Notes: generated from the sequence alone by a model not told the origin. Shown: positions 8,269 to 16,843, counted from the stretch's first letter. The stretch: 45,884 nt of DNA from Deltaproteobacteria bacterium (GCA_019308925.1 JAFDHG010000033.1:1-45884), one strand, 5' to 3'. Numbers and translations: made by a program.

Positions 8269-9612
8269 TTAAGCCTCCTTCATCTTTCTCTTTTTTGAAT
8301 TTATAATCTCTATAAATGCCTCAATACGTGTTCTGAGCTGTTCAATGTCTTCAGGATTGTAATCCGTTTCTATTCGCAGCACAGGGATATTCTTCTCTTT
8401 CATTATCTTTTCTACACGAATCAGCTCAAAGTCATAAACGACGCACCCTTTGAGTACATGGTATATGATGCCATCGATGTTGAATTCTTCAGCCATCTGA
8501 AGCAATCGGTAGAGCCTGTCTTCATTTGGTGTAAATGATGGACAGACGCAAGGCATAAGGTACCTGGCAGCAATACCCACCATCATATCCTTCACCGATT
8601 TTTCGGTTGTCCCTATGGGATCGTATAGATAACGATTGCCCATACATGTCTCGTCGGTTACGATCACAGCGCCCATCTCTTCGATGAGAGAAGGGATTTT
8701 CCAATTAGGAAAGATCATCGGAGAACCGGCAATCAATATGCGCGGGGTATACTCGCTACAAACAAACTGACCTTTATGGTACAGTGCTTCTAATTCATCG
8801 TTTAATTCGCTCATTGCTCTTGTCCACTCAAATGCAATATCATAACTATAGGCATTGATGGCAAGCATGGCCTCGCGCCCCAGAATTACAGGCGCAGGCG
8901 ACTTTCTGATTTCATAGAGCCTGCGTGCCTGGTACCTAGCTCGGTTTATTATCCCGATTGAGTCTTCCAATGCCTTACGCCTGATACGTCTACCTATAAA
9001 TTTTCTACCTGTGAGTTTTTCGATATTCTTCTTTAAAGTGTAAAGTTGTTGAATCCATTGTCTTCTTGAGCCATCGGTATCCTTGATGTGTGGGACTTCA
9101 AGCATCCAAACCTCTGTATAATTGGAAAGTTCCTCACCTAACTTCCTCTTTGCATCACAGGTGGTAGAAACTATGACGGCATCGCACATTTGATATAGAG
9201 ATATAGGGTTCAAAGAAGTGAAACCCACAGAGGCCTTTACCACTGGGCATGTATCCCGAGGTACAAGTTCATCTCCTATGCAGGACGCCTCATAGCTTCC
9301 TCCACAAAGTCGAACAGGTATTGCACCAGCTGCGTAGATCAGTTCTTCAGGGACCGTGATGCAATAAGTGCCAATTATCTTTCTATTATCCCTTCCCTGA
9401 AGTTGTCTATATCTTCGCACCTGGTTTTTAACAAATGCATCTCGCATTATGTTGATAAAGTAGTATATACCCGCTGGCAGGTTAGAGTTATTATCTAATT
9501 CTGCAAGCATCATTTCTGCTGAATGGGCAAGATTGCGGCTAAAACTCTCTTTCCGTCCTTGCAATTGACCAGTTTCCTTAATCAATTCTTTTTGGATTAT
9601 CTCTTTATTCAT
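8269..9612 (-). CDS. Double-cubane-cluster protein (HgdB/DCCP-like ATP-dependent reductase)
   Basis: The 447-residue product is a single-chain homologue of the 2-hydroxyglutaryl-CoA dehydratase B/D subunits. Conserved cysteines are in RDTCPVVKAS, STTCDAKRKL, DETCMGNRYL, MPCVCPSFTPNEDR and VLKGCVVYDFE. The TTCDxK, ETCxG and CxCPxxxPN set is what is seen in the double-cubane cluster proteins described from Carboxydothermus, which carry an [8Fe-9S] cluster and reduce small molecules with ATP. True dehydratases have two different subunits; here only one is encoded, with the activase directly downstream. The gene overlaps the NapH-like gene by four bases (ATGA). The natural substrate of such proteins is unknown. 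Confidence 0.85.
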   Translation of the reverse strand: MNKEIIQKELIKETGQLQGRKESFSRNLAHSAEMMLAELDNNSNLPAGIYYFINIMRDAFVKNQVRRYRQLQGRDNRKIIGTYCITVPEELIYAAGAIPVRLCGGSYEASCIGDELVPRDTCPVVKASVGFTSLNPISLYQMCDAVIVSTTCDAKRKLGEELSNYTEVWMLEVPHIKDTDGSRRQWIQQLYTLKKNIEKLTGRKFIGRRIRRKALEDSIGIINRARYQARRLYEIRKSPAPVILGREAMLAINAYSYDIAFEWTRAMSELNDELEALYHKGQFVCSEYTPRILIAGSPMIFPNWKIPSLIEEMGAVIVTDETCMGNRYLYDPIGTTEKSVKDMMVGIAARYLMPCVCPSFTPNEDRLYRLLQMAEEFNIDGIIYHVLKGCVVYDFELIRVEKIMKEKNIPVLRIETDYNPEDIEQLRTRIEAFIEIINSKKRKMKEA

Positions 9613-10586
9613 TGATATGGTTCCGAAACTACTTGATGTTTTTCTTCAGGAAATCCCGAGGTGATATGCTGCCTGGAGAAAAACCCCTTACTACTTGACT
9701 TATAAATCGTTCTACCAAAGAAGGTTGCTCTCAGCGTTTCATCTTCAGGGCAATATTCCACGCATCGCAAGCACAGGGTACAATCAGTGAAAGTTACATC
9801 CTCGTTTTTACGCTCTGTTAGTAAATCTTTTATCTCCATAGGGCAGACATTGTAACATATTCCGCACATGGTACATTTCTGGCAATCTTTTTTGAGTTTT
9901 ATGAAGCTAATTTTCTTGTAAAAAGAAAGGAATAAACCCATTGGACAGTAGGGACACCAGAACCTCCTTTTTAGCAATGCGCCAAAGATAACTACACCTG
10001 AAAAGATGAGCCCCAGGACTGACATAATGATGGTGGTAGTGCTCTTAAAATTAACAGCTACATCAACAGTGTCCCCGAGGATAAAGGGAAGAATATATTT
10101 TCCCGGACACAACTGGCAGAATGGTTGGCGTAAATCCATGGCAATGGATTTTCCGAAGAAAGGAAAGGACACCCAAAGAGGTATAAGTAAGGCGATGAAT
10201 AGAAAGATCCACTTTACACAACTGAGTTGTGCACGAAGCTCTTCAGGAAAACTTATATAGCCAAGGTGTAGCTTTCTCCTGATTAAGTCCAGGACATCTT
10301 GAAAAAATCCCAATGGGCATATCCATCCACACCACGCCCTGCCAATAACAATGACTAAAAGTGAGAAGTAAAGGAGGTACTTTCCGAGAGACTTGTATGC
10401 CTCCCAGTACCCATGATCAAGTAGGTGTTGAAGAACCCACAAAAAACAGGTTCCACTCCTCGATTCAACATAAAAACAGGAGAAGGTTGGCAGAAAATTG
10501 CCCAGAGAAAGGGCTGCAAGGCCTCCAAAACTCAATACAAAAAATGATACGGTCAGTGTTATCCATCTAATTTGTGAAACTGTCAT
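9609..10586 (-). CDS. NapH/NosR-like polyferredoxin membrane protein
   Basis: The 325-residue product has four or five membrane segments with the conserved CGWICPLG and WCPYCPMG loops of the NapH/NosR/RdxA group, then two ferredoxin motifs near the C-terminus: CQKCTMCGICYNVCP and CTLCLRCVEYCP. These proteins take electrons from the quinol pool or pass them to soluble partners through [4Fe-4S] clusters. The gene starts four bases after the stop of the gene upstream and overlaps the double-cubane gene, so it is probably the electron donor for the activase or reductase. That coupling is inference from the operon. Confidence 0.9.
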   Translation of the reverse strand: MTVSQIRWITLTVSFFVLSFGGLAALSLGNFLPTFSCFYVESRSGTCFLWVLQHLLDHGYWEAYKSLGKYLLYFSLLVIVIGRAWCGWICPLGFFQDVLDLIRRKLHLGYISFPEELRAQLSCVKWIFLFIALLIPLWVSFPFFGKSIAMDLRQPFCQLCPGKYILPFILGDTVDVAVNFKSTTTIIMSVLGLIFSGVVIFGALLKRRFWCPYCPMGLFLSFYKKISFIKLKKDCQKCTMCGICYNVCPMEIKDLLTERKNEDVTFTDCTLCLRCVEYCPEDETLRATFFGRTIYKSSSKGFFSRQHITSGFPEEKHQVVSEPYQ

Positions 10587-10589
10587 GTC

Positions 10590-11582
10590 TTAATCTTTTT
10601 TTATTTTATATCCATCAAATTTAGTAATAGCCCATCTATCTCGCCTTTGCTTAAGGTAGATTGTCCCGACAACAACAACAACAAACAAACCTGTTCCCAA
10701 TACAGCCCAAAGAATAAATCCTTTTGCCTTGCTTAGCCATTCGGGCGGAGGCTTTACCACAGACATCACAAGGCTTGAACAATGATATTCCCCTGTTAGT
10801 GGGTCCTTATGAGTTACTACGTACAGGTATTTCTCATCTTTTTTCAAGCCTTCGAGAGGAGTGATTAAAATTATGCCATCAGAATCAGTTCTGATGCTTT
10901 TCCTCCAGCCGCTTTCAGTCAGAATAGCGACCTCTGTATCTCCAAGTGGCTGGCCTCTATAAAAAATCTTCATTTTGTGCTCTTTGAGGGCTGTTTGATA
11001 GCTACCCATGAAAGGGCCTCCCCCTACTCTCTTTTTAGCTATGAACGGCCCTATTTCCAAAGGAAATTCCTCCTCCATACCTTTGAAGAAGACATCCGGT
11101 TTTGGGTCAATACGACCACCTCGTTTAAAGTGATATACAAGTTGTTTCGAATAGAAATGAACCTTCTCACTCTCACCATCTGAATCAAAATCCATAACCT
11201 CGGCATCTACATGAGCGCCGATAAGATAAAGTCCTCTAATATCTGTTGGCAATGTAACTTCTAAACTCTTAGAATCCAAATTGACCTGCGAGACAGCGCC
11301 TTCAGGGTTTCTGATCCATACGGTTGCTTTATTGCCCTTAACTGCCTTGGCAATAGCACTTTCCTCCTTAGTTCCCAGTGGAAACTTGCCCCGGCGCAGG
11401 ATTAGCGACTTTGGCCTTTCAAAGGCAGCGACTATCTCCTCCCTGCTCAAAGTAGCACCAACATGCCTGTTGGGGGATTTAACCTCCCACCAGAGTGACT
11501 CTGCAGGTTCTGCCGCTTTTGCGGCGGAACCTGCTACCACGAACGTAGCCAATAGAAATATGAACCATTTTTTCTTGTCCAT
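10590..11582 (-). CDS. Exported protein anchored by a C-terminal membrane helix, first gene of the double-cubane operon
   Basis: The start at 11580-11582 gives a clean signal peptide (MDKKKWFIFLLATFVVAGSAAKA). A reading start 14 codons further up (MCLMKSF...) is possible but would bury the signal. The body is mostly beta, with DFDSDGESEKVHF and an Ig-like segment (MKIFYRGQPLGDTEVAILTE) like DUF4198 or other metal-binding periplasmic domains. It ends with one membrane helix (about residues 285-310) and a short basic cytoplasmic tail. Four bases separate it from the NapH-like gene. It may sense or bind the operon's periplasmic substrate; this is inference. Confidence 0.65.
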   Translation of the reverse strand: MDKKKWFIFLLATFVVAGSAAKAAEPAESLWWEVKSPNRHVGATLSREEIVAAFERPKSLILRRGKFPLGTKEESAIAKAVKGNKATVWIRNPEGAVSQVNLDSKSLEVTLPTDIRGLYLIGAHVDAEVMDFDSDGESEKVHFYSKQLVYHFKRGGRIDPKPDVFFKGMEEEFPLEIGPFIAKKRVGGGPFMGSYQTALKEHKMKIFYRGQPLGDTEVAILTESGWRKSIRTDSDGIILITPLEGLKKDEKYLYVVTHKDPLTGEYHCSSLVMSVVKPPPEWLSKAKGFILWAVLGTGLFVVVVVGTIYLKQRRDRWAITKFDGYKIKKD

Positions 11583-11610
11583 CTTCTCAGCTTCTTTCTT
11601 TCCGAAGGAC

Positions 11611-11675
11611 TTCATCAGGCACATATCCTAATCGGGCGAGTCAGGTCATACAAGACCTGACCCCACCCGATTAGG
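11611..11675 (-). repeat. Hairpin repeat, copy A (before the exported protein gene)
   Basis: On the minus strand this reads CCCGATT...ATGTGCCTGATGAAG, with an inner perfect stem TCAGGTC/GACCTGA around ATACAA and an outer GGG/CCC part. A diverged copy lies at 13633-13691. Both are followed by ATGTGCCTGATRAAG. The copy here spans the possible upstream start of the exported protein. It may be a regulatory hairpin or a small dispersed repeat. Confidence 0.6.
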
Positions 11676-11832
11676 GTAGTGGGGAGATAGATGTCCAAAT
11701 AAAAATCCAAAATTTATTGTAAACTTTTGCCTCTATCTTAGGTGCGATGACCATTACTTAAACTAATTTTATCTCTTCTTCCTGCTCCAATATGACCAGT
11801 CCATTTTTAAAATTGCCTACGCATTTGCTATA

Positions 11833-11994
11833 TTAGGCCTTTGCTTTATCTTTCTTAGATAATCTTCCACGTCCAAAGTTCCACACTAAACCAGCGCAAA
11901 GGACTGCCAAGACACTAATATGGGGCCACAGGCGGCATAGCCCTGTGCAACCACTGATTTGTCCTTTTGTAAGTACACTTATCGGGACACACAT
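11833..11994 (-). CDS. Small Cys-containing membrane protein, 53 aa
   Basis: This gene has a very good ribosome binding site (GGGGGTGA, 8 bases before ATG at 11992-11994) and ends in TAA. The product has Cys at 2, 16, 20 and 33, one membrane segment (about residues 24-40, SVLAVLCAGLVWNF) and a basic tail (RGRLSKKDKAKA). It starts 30 bases after the stop of the TPR gene in the same direction. I know no family. The 160 bases between it and repeat copy A hold no other supportable gene. Confidence 0.65.
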   Translation of the reverse strand: MCVPISVLTKGQISGCTGLCRLWPHISVLAVLCAGLVWNFGRGRLSKKDKAKA

Positions 11995-12023
11995 TGTTCT
12001 CTCACCCCCTCTCTAAGAAAAAC

Positions 12024-13442
12024 TCAAAGTTCGGCTAATAATTTTTGTGTTTTCTCTATTACTCTATTGTTTCCTCTTTCTTCAGCAAGTTTTATTGTTA
12101 TTTGAAAATACTCTTTCGCTTTTTCCTTATTTCCCATTTTAGAGTAGGTAATTCCAACATTCTTATGCGCCTCTAAATAAGAATTCCAATAATAAACTCT
12201 TCGGTCGGTTTTCTCTTTTAAGCTTATTACCTTTTTGAAATCAGAAATGGCTTTATCATATTGCTCAAGTTCTATATAGCATAATCCTCTTTCTTGATAA
12301 TTCGTGTATCCGTTTCTGCCTGTCTGAATTCTCTTACTCAATAATTCAACTGCTTTTTGCAATTGTTCTTTTGCTTTCTCCATTTCCCTGCTTTCTTTAT
12401 ACGCTTTGCCCAACCATCTCCGTAGCGATTCTTTACTCCCGTGACGAAGGGGCAAATCTAATGCCCTTTTTAGATTGGCAATTGCTTTATCATATTCGCC
12501 AAGACCATAATGGCACTTTCCAAGTGTAGAGTAATAATTTGAGTCCTTTTTTGAACCCTCTAATTCAATTTTCTTATTAGCATATCTAATTGCTTCTTCG
12601 TATTGCTCCAGTTCTAAATTTATAATAGCAATATAAGTAAATGCAGCATCATTGTCTGGTTCTAACTCTATTACTTTCTTGAAATCAGAAAGTGCTTTTC
12701 TAATATCTATAAAGTTCATATAATTTCGTCCTCGGCTATAATATACACCTGCCAGCCCTTTAGAACCTACCCTAGCTATGATTTCCCTTTCGTGCTGGAG
12801 TGCCTTATTATACAGTTTCTCTGCTTCTTCCCAGTTCCCATATCTATAAATAGCATTAGCTTTTCCAGCCAGTGCCAGTACATAAGAGTTGTTTAATTCA
12901 ATCACCTTGTCAAAATCTGCAATTGCCTTATTATATTTATCTTCATCTTCAGCACTAAAGGGCTTACTGTAGTAATGCACAAATTTGTTATAAGCAAGTC
13001 CACGGTTGTAATAAGCATCCACATAATCCGGATCCAATTCTATGGCTTTACTAAAATCAGAAATTGCTCTTTTGTATGGGTCTTTGTTGCCCCAGGAGCC
13101 CTTTTTAAAATATGAAAGCCCTCTATTGCAGTATGCCACTGCGTAATCTGGTTTCAATTCTATGGCTTTATCGTAGTCCGAAATCGCTTTCTCGTATTCC
13201 TTAAGTCCGGCATAGGCAAGTCCCCGGTTGTTGTACAGGGATGCATCATCAGGATTAGACTCTATCGCCCTGGCATAGTTTTCGATGGCCTCCTGGAAAT
13301 TCCCCTTTTTATACTCGGCAAGTCCCGAATCGCTGTATTTCCATTTATACTGCGTGCTTACCAAAGACCAGACCACCAACCCCATAAGGATTACCAACAC
13401 TATCCCTATTAGATTCCTCTTTTTCCTACCTTTCTTTCCCAT
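12024..13442 (-). CDS. Membrane-anchored TPR-repeat protein
   Basis: The 472-residue product has a basic N-terminus and one membrane helix (residues about 11-28), then about ten tetratricopeptide repeats. Examples are NRGLAYAGLKEYEKAISDY, NRGLAYNKF, TYIAIINLELEQYEEAI and YYSTLGKCHYGLGEYDKAI. TPR arrays bind other proteins, so this is probably a scaffold facing the periplasm or cytoplasm. Base composition is more A/T-rich than that of the neighbouring DUF4198 and receptor genes, which suggests a different history. No catalytic domain is seen. Confidence 0.85.
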   Translation of the reverse strand: MGKKGRKKRNLIGIVLVILMGLVVWSLVSTQYKWKYSDSGLAEYKKGNFQEAIENYARAIESNPDDASLYNNRGLAYAGLKEYEKAISDYDKAIELKPDYAVAYCNRGLSYFKKGSWGNKDPYKRAISDFSKAIELDPDYVDAYYNRGLAYNKFVHYYSKPFSAEDEDKYNKAIADFDKVIELNNSYVLALAGKANAIYRYGNWEEAEKLYNKALQHEREIIARVGSKGLAGVYYSRGRNYMNFIDIRKALSDFKKVIELEPDNDAAFTYIAIINLELEQYEEAIRYANKKIELEGSKKDSNYYSTLGKCHYGLGEYDKAIANLKRALDLPLRHGSKESLRRWLGKAYKESREMEKAKEQLQKAVELLSKRIQTGRNGYTNYQERGLCYIELEQYDKAISDFKKVISLKEKTDRRVYYWNSYLEAHKNVGITYSKMGNKEKAKEYFQITIKLAEERGNNRVIEKTQKLLAEL

Positions 13443-13476
13443 AGTTTTATCCTTCTTGTGAATTTAAGAGACTCTC

Positions 13477-13642
13477 TTATTTGGACTTCTCTTCTTCCAT
13501 TGACTTCTTTTCCTCGTCCGTTGATGGAGGCCCCTCTTGTTCGACCACATGACACGCTCCGGCAGCGAAGACGATGATATAGGGCACCTCTGGCTTGTCA
13601 CTTGTCAATGTTAAGCTCGCCAAAGACCTTTATCAGGCACAT
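13477..13642 (-). pseudogene. Remnant of a small periplasmic protein related to 21312-21632
   Basis: Two frames together match the C-terminal third of the 109-residue family protein at 21312-21632. The first starts at ATG 13640-13642 (MCLIKVFGELNIDK, stop TGA 13598-13600). The second, one base shifted, reads KPEVPYIIVFAAGACHVVE, against RPDVPFKVIFDAGPGHVVE in the intact paralogue, then an acidic/basic tail and TAA at 13477-13479. The signal peptide and Cys-rich part are missing. It could also be expressed as a 43-residue protein from a TTG at 13606-13608, but no good ribosome binding site supports this. Confidence 0.6.
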
Positions 13643-13691
13643 CTTCTTCTTCGGGCGGGTCAGGTCATACAGGACCCTAACCCGCCCGATT
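13633..13691 (-). repeat. Hairpin repeat, copy B
   Basis: This is the second copy of the element at 11611-11675. A perfect 9-bp stem CGGGCGGGT/ACCCGCCCG (13652-13660 with 13681-13689 region) encloses CAGGTCATACAGGACC. In the minus direction it stands directly before ATGTGCCTGATAAAG. The stems of the two copies differ in sequence but keep pairing, which suggests selection for the structure. Confidence 0.6.
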
Positions 13692-13731
13692 GGGGGGTGA
13701 AGAAGTCCTAAACCGTTGATCTTTTATTCCC

Positions 13732-13851
13732 TCACTCCAGTTTGAAGACGATCTCCACCTCTATCTTGACCCTAGAGGGCCCCAGGCCCCTGGGAAGAGG
13801 GGTAAAGGGGTTGGCCCTCGTTAAAGAATTCCCACATTTACGGCACCTCAA
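13732..13851 (-). CDS. Possible zinc-ribbon-like small protein, 39 aa
   Basis: A frame overlapping the end of the DUF4198 gene reads RCRKCGNSLTRANPFTPLPR and ends VKIEVEIVFKLE. It holds one CxxC knuckle and an amphipathic C-terminus like a real protein end. The only start is a TTG (13849-13851) and there is no clear ribosome binding site, so it would depend on coupling with the gene it overlaps. It may instead be the tail of a lost gene. Confidence 0.3.
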   Translation of the reverse strand: MRCRKCGNSLTRANPFTPLPRGLGPSRVKIEVEIVFKLE

Positions 13852-14647
13852 AGGTCAAAGTCGCTGTCAGAGAGATTTCATCGCACTTCTCCCTCATGTC
13901 CCCTGAGGCAGGGGATTTCTTTACTGCCTTTATCAGCCATGGCCCCCAGTGCAGGAGCCTTATCCTTGCCACCCCCTCGCCGTCTGTGAAGGTTGCAAAG
14001 GCGAAGTCGTCTCGGGTCGAAAATCCCGTATAGGTGGCATAGACGCGCACGTATTTAGCCGGCTTCCCGTTGAAGAGGACCTTCACGGGTAGTAGATGAC
14101 CACCATCGCCCTTGAGACTGTATGGGTTGGCAAGGGGCACTATCTCCAGCCTGTGGCCCACCGGTTTCTCAAAGGGGTTACCTTTCACCTTGCCCACGTT
14201 GGTCAGGGCCTTGGCATATTGCTCAAAATAGAGGCTGAGGATGACGCCTTCAAGCCCCTCCTTTGTGCCCAGTTTGTGGTGGACCTTCTCTCCCTTTTCG
14301 TACATGGTGTAATAGCCCGGCTTCTTCACGGCGCAGAGGATGTATCCTCCAGGTTCTTCGAACTCCACCCTGGTGGCCAAAAGACCACCAGGGCCAGGGG
14401 TCAACTCCTTCTTATCTCCCCCAGGTTCGACCATTGAGAGGCCGTTGAGCGCTTCCGGTCTCAGGAAGTCGGCTGCGGGGTAGCGATGACCCCAACCCAT
14501 GTAGAGTTTGGTTGCAGTGCCATAATCCGGATTCCACTTCGGAGAATAGTCTGTGAGGTTTATCCAGAGGGTGTGGGCACTGACCTGATGGCAGAACCCC
14601 AAAAGGAGCATCACAAAAATTATTAACCCTTTTCCCATCCTTTGCAT
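13838..14647 (-). CDS. DUF4198 periplasmic protein (NikM-like domain)
   Basis: The 269-residue product has a signal peptide ending at VSAHTLWIN; the His right after cleavage is typical of DUF4198 and related NikM-type proteins, where a freed N-terminal His can bind metal. The Ig-like body includes LEIVPLANPYSLKGD and PVKVLFNGKPAKYVRVYATY, the family's core pattern. Such proteins are found next to nickel or cobalt importers and TonB receptors. The gene starts 17 bases after the receptor stop, so the two are one operon. The start is ATG 14645-14647 behind AAGGAG. The exact metal cannot be read. Confidence 0.85.
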   Translation of the reverse strand: MQRMGKGLIIFVMLLLGFCHQVSAHTLWINLTDYSPKWNPDYGTATKLYMGWGHRYPAADFLRPEALNGLSMVEPGGDKKELTPGPGGLLATRVEFEEPGGYILCAVKKPGYYTMYEKGEKVHHKLGTKEGLEGVILSLYFEQYAKALTNVGKVKGNPFEKPVGHRLEIVPLANPYSLKGDGGHLLPVKVLFNGKPAKYVRVYATYTGFSTRDDFAFATFTDGEGVARIRLLHWGPWLIKAVKKSPASGDMREKCDEISLTATLTFEVP

Positions 14648-14664
14648 GGCTTTCTCCTTTTATA

Positions 14665-16590
14665 TCAAAACGTCAATTTGAGCCCGCCAAAGACCTGGAC
14701 CCCGTCTATATCGTACTCGTCATACGCCTTCTGTCCGCACCTGTCCGAGTAGTACCACCCCACGTTCTTCTTGTTGAAGAGGTTGTCTATCCTCAGAAAG
14801 AGCTCGGGGCGTATGGGAAGGCCCTTTATCTCGGTGATCTCCTTTGTGAAGGCGAGGTTGACTATGGCATAGTCATCTAGCTTTCGGGCGATTTCCGTGT
14901 ATGCGTAGCGCTCCCCTATGTATTCCACCTCCAGGATTGTCTTGAAGGCGATCTGGGGGATATCGTATTGGAGCTCAACATCGACCTTGTGCCTGGGTCT
15001 GAAATCGAGTTCTCTGTGCAGTTGTCTATCCCTCGTGTGGAGGAGCGTGTAGCCGAGGAAGGCCGTGAGGTTTTTGAGGGGACGGAAAGGAGGACGGAAG
15101 GTAAGGCTTAATTCCAGCCCCTGCGTTATGGCCTCCTCTACATTTATCCAGTACATATCAGGCCCCACCCGCTTGGAGTCGATAAGATCTTCAACCTCGT
15201 TCCTGAAATAGACGAGCCTTCCCAGGAAGGTGTCGCCGTAGGTGTATTCAACCCCGGCTTGATAGCCCATGGACTCTTCTGGTTCAAGGTTGGGGTTGGC
15301 GTGCATGTTCCAGGGCCCCATCTTCCACCCATCGGCGTAGAGCTTCACCAGGGTGGGGGATCTGAAGGCCTTTCCCACCGAGCCAAGGAGCCTTAGGCCT
15401 TTCACTACCTCAAGGGAAAGACTCCCCTTGGGGTTGTACTGCGTCCCCCACTCCTTATGATCGTCCACCCTGAGCCCGAGGACAACGGTAAGGGGGTCTA
15501 TTATATTCCATTCGTCCTGGATAAAGAAGCCGTGGGTGTAGGCATCGGCCTTAAATTTCTTTCCGTCATCGTCTATCTCCTGAAGGAGGTAGCTATAGCC
15601 CCCGGTAAAGGTGTGCTCCCCAAAGAGCTTTACCAGTCGGCTGTAGGCCACCTCTCCTTCATAGTTGTCGCTCACCCAGTCAGATTTCCTGTCCTTGGTA
15701 TAGTGTTTGTAGTCGAACCATGACCCCCTGACAGTGAGTTTCGAGACCTCATCCGGTAACCATTCACCGATGGTATTGAGGCCAAACCTCTTCTGGGTGC
15801 GATGCATGTCAACCCTTTTGATCGTCCCGCGGCTACATTTGTAATCCCAGTCCATCCTATTCTTAGAATAGTAGGGTTGAATGCTCAACTTGATATCTAG
15901 GGGAAATTCATACTGAAAGTTGCCCTGAAACATGTGTTCGTAGTATCTGTCGTAGTAATCATGGACCCCATCGGATTTCCGGTAGGTATAATTTAGAAAG
16001 CCTCCGAAGCCCTTGTAGCTGAACCCGGCGCTTGATGAGTGGACCTGTGTATTCCTGCTTCCGAAGCCTGTTGAAGCCGATACAGTCGGTTTTACAGGGG
16101 GCGACTTGGTGATGATATTCACCACCCCTCCCACCGCATCGCTGCCGTAAAGCGCTGAGAAGGGCCCCTTGACCACCTCTATCCTCTCGATCATCTCGAC
16201 GGGGTAGGCCTGAAGGTCTATGGCGGATGCATGGCCCCCGAGGACCCTCTGACCATTCATTAGGACCATGGTATGCTTGGCATCAAGACCCATGATCTGG
16301 ACATGCCCCTTGTCACCCCAGGTCCCCACGTGCTCGGTCACCTTGAGGCCGGGGATCAGCTTCAAGGCGTCCTGGACGGTCTTGACCCCCCTTGCCTCGA
16401 TCTCCTCTTTTGTGATCACCTCCACCACCGCCGGGACCTCTCCGACGGTGCGTTCTGTCTTGGTAGCGGTGATAATTACCTCACCCAGCTCCAATACATC
16501 TCTTTTTTCCTCTTCTTTTTCCTCCTCCCCGAAGGAGAGGCTCGAGAACAGGAAAAAGAGCGCCAGCGTAAAAATTACGATCCTCTTCAT
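14665..16590 (-). CDS. TonB-dependent outer-membrane receptor
   Basis: The product has a signal peptide (MKRIVIFTLALFFLFSSLSF), a TonB-box region (LGEVIITATKTER), a plug domain (GVKTVQDALKLIPGL; IERIEVVKGPFSALYGSDAVGG; VVNIITK) and a barrel ending in a C-terminal aromatic (LKLTF), as needed for outer-membrane assembly. The FRSPT and NPNLEPEES loops resemble the FRAP/NPNL region of heme receptors and also occur in cobalamin receptors. The start at 16588-16590 was chosen because AGGAGGTGA lies seven bases ahead. The gene is preceded at once by the structured element 16619-16714 with its terminator, so expression is probably controlled by premature termination. TonB, ExbB and ExbD are encoded just upstream. 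Confidence 0.9.
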   Translation of the reverse strand: MKRIVIFTLALFFLFSSLSFGEEEKEEEKRDVLELGEVIITATKTERTVGEVPAVVEVITKEEIEARGVKTVQDALKLIPGLKVTEHVGTWGDKGHVQIMGLDAKHTMVLMNGQRVLGGHASAIDLQAYPVEMIERIEVVKGPFSALYGSDAVGGVVNIITKSPPVKPTVSASTGFGSRNTQVHSSSAGFSYKGFGGFLNYTYRKSDGVHDYYDRYYEHMFQGNFQYEFPLDIKLSIQPYYSKNRMDWDYKCSRGTIKRVDMHRTQKRFGLNTIGEWLPDEVSKLTVRGSWFDYKHYTKDRKSDWVSDNYEGEVAYSRLVKLFGEHTFTGGYSYLLQEIDDDGKKFKADAYTHGFFIQDEWNIIDPLTVVLGLRVDDHKEWGTQYNPKGSLSLEVVKGLRLLGSVGKAFRSPTLVKLYADGWKMGPWNMHANPNLEPEESMGYQAGVEYTYGDTFLGRLVYFRNEVEDLIDSKRVGPDMYWINVEEAITQGLELSLTFRPPFRPLKNLTAFLGYTLLHTRDRQLHRELDFRPRHKVDVELQYDIPQIAFKTILEVEYIGERYAYTEIARKLDDYAIVNLAFTKEITEIKGLPIRPELFLRIDNLFNKKNVGWYYSDRCGQKAYDEYDIDGVQVFGGLKLTF

Positions 16591-16618
16591 CTTCTCACCT
16601 CCTGAAATCATGTTGTTG

Positions 16619-16714
16619 AAAAAAGTAGGCGTAACCCGATGACTCCTCCACCGAGTTACGCCTTCACTTCCCCTGACCGATTCAGGGGCCGTAAGACGTC
16701 CCTACGATAATCTT
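16619..16714 (-). ncRNA. Structured RNA element copy 1, leader of the TonB receptor
   Basis: Read on the minus strand: GATTAT, GGGACGTCTTACGG, a hairpin CCCCTGA/TCAGGGG, AAGTGAAGG, then a 14-bp hairpin (GGCGTAACTCGGTG/CATCGGGTTACGCC, 16628-16662) followed by TACTTTTTT. The last part is an intrinsic terminator placed 29 bases before the receptor start. UUACG in the first part can pair with CGUAA in the terminator's 5' arm, so two exclusive structures are possible. Copies are at 20012-20114, 25853-25950 and (first half only) 25804-25852. It resembles no riboswitch class that I can name. Confidence 0.65.
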
Positions 16715-16779
16715 GATCTGGTTTCATTCTTACATTAAATTGACAACAACCTTTCTCCCTGCTACAATAATTACGGGCC

Positions 16780-16843
16780 TGGTAGAAATGCTTACCAGGT
16801 GCCGGCGGAAAGCAGATATTCCTTTAGCCGGGAGCTGCTTTCC
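16780..16843. repeat. Long inverted repeat after tonB
   Basis: GCGGAAAGCAG pairs with CTGCTTTCCGC (11 bp) around a 19-base loop, next to a second stem CCTGGTA/TACCAGG. It lies between the tonB stop and the receptor leader. On the plus strand a T-run follows (GGTTTTTT), on the minus strand it does not. It may end or protect the exb-tonB transcript. Confidence 0.5.

Noticed and set aside
16619-16714. Known riboswitch (cobalamin, c-di-GMP, NiCo, fluoride or TPP) before the TonB receptor
   Set aside because: None of the conserved cores of those classes as I know them is visible. The element is therefore left unnamed.
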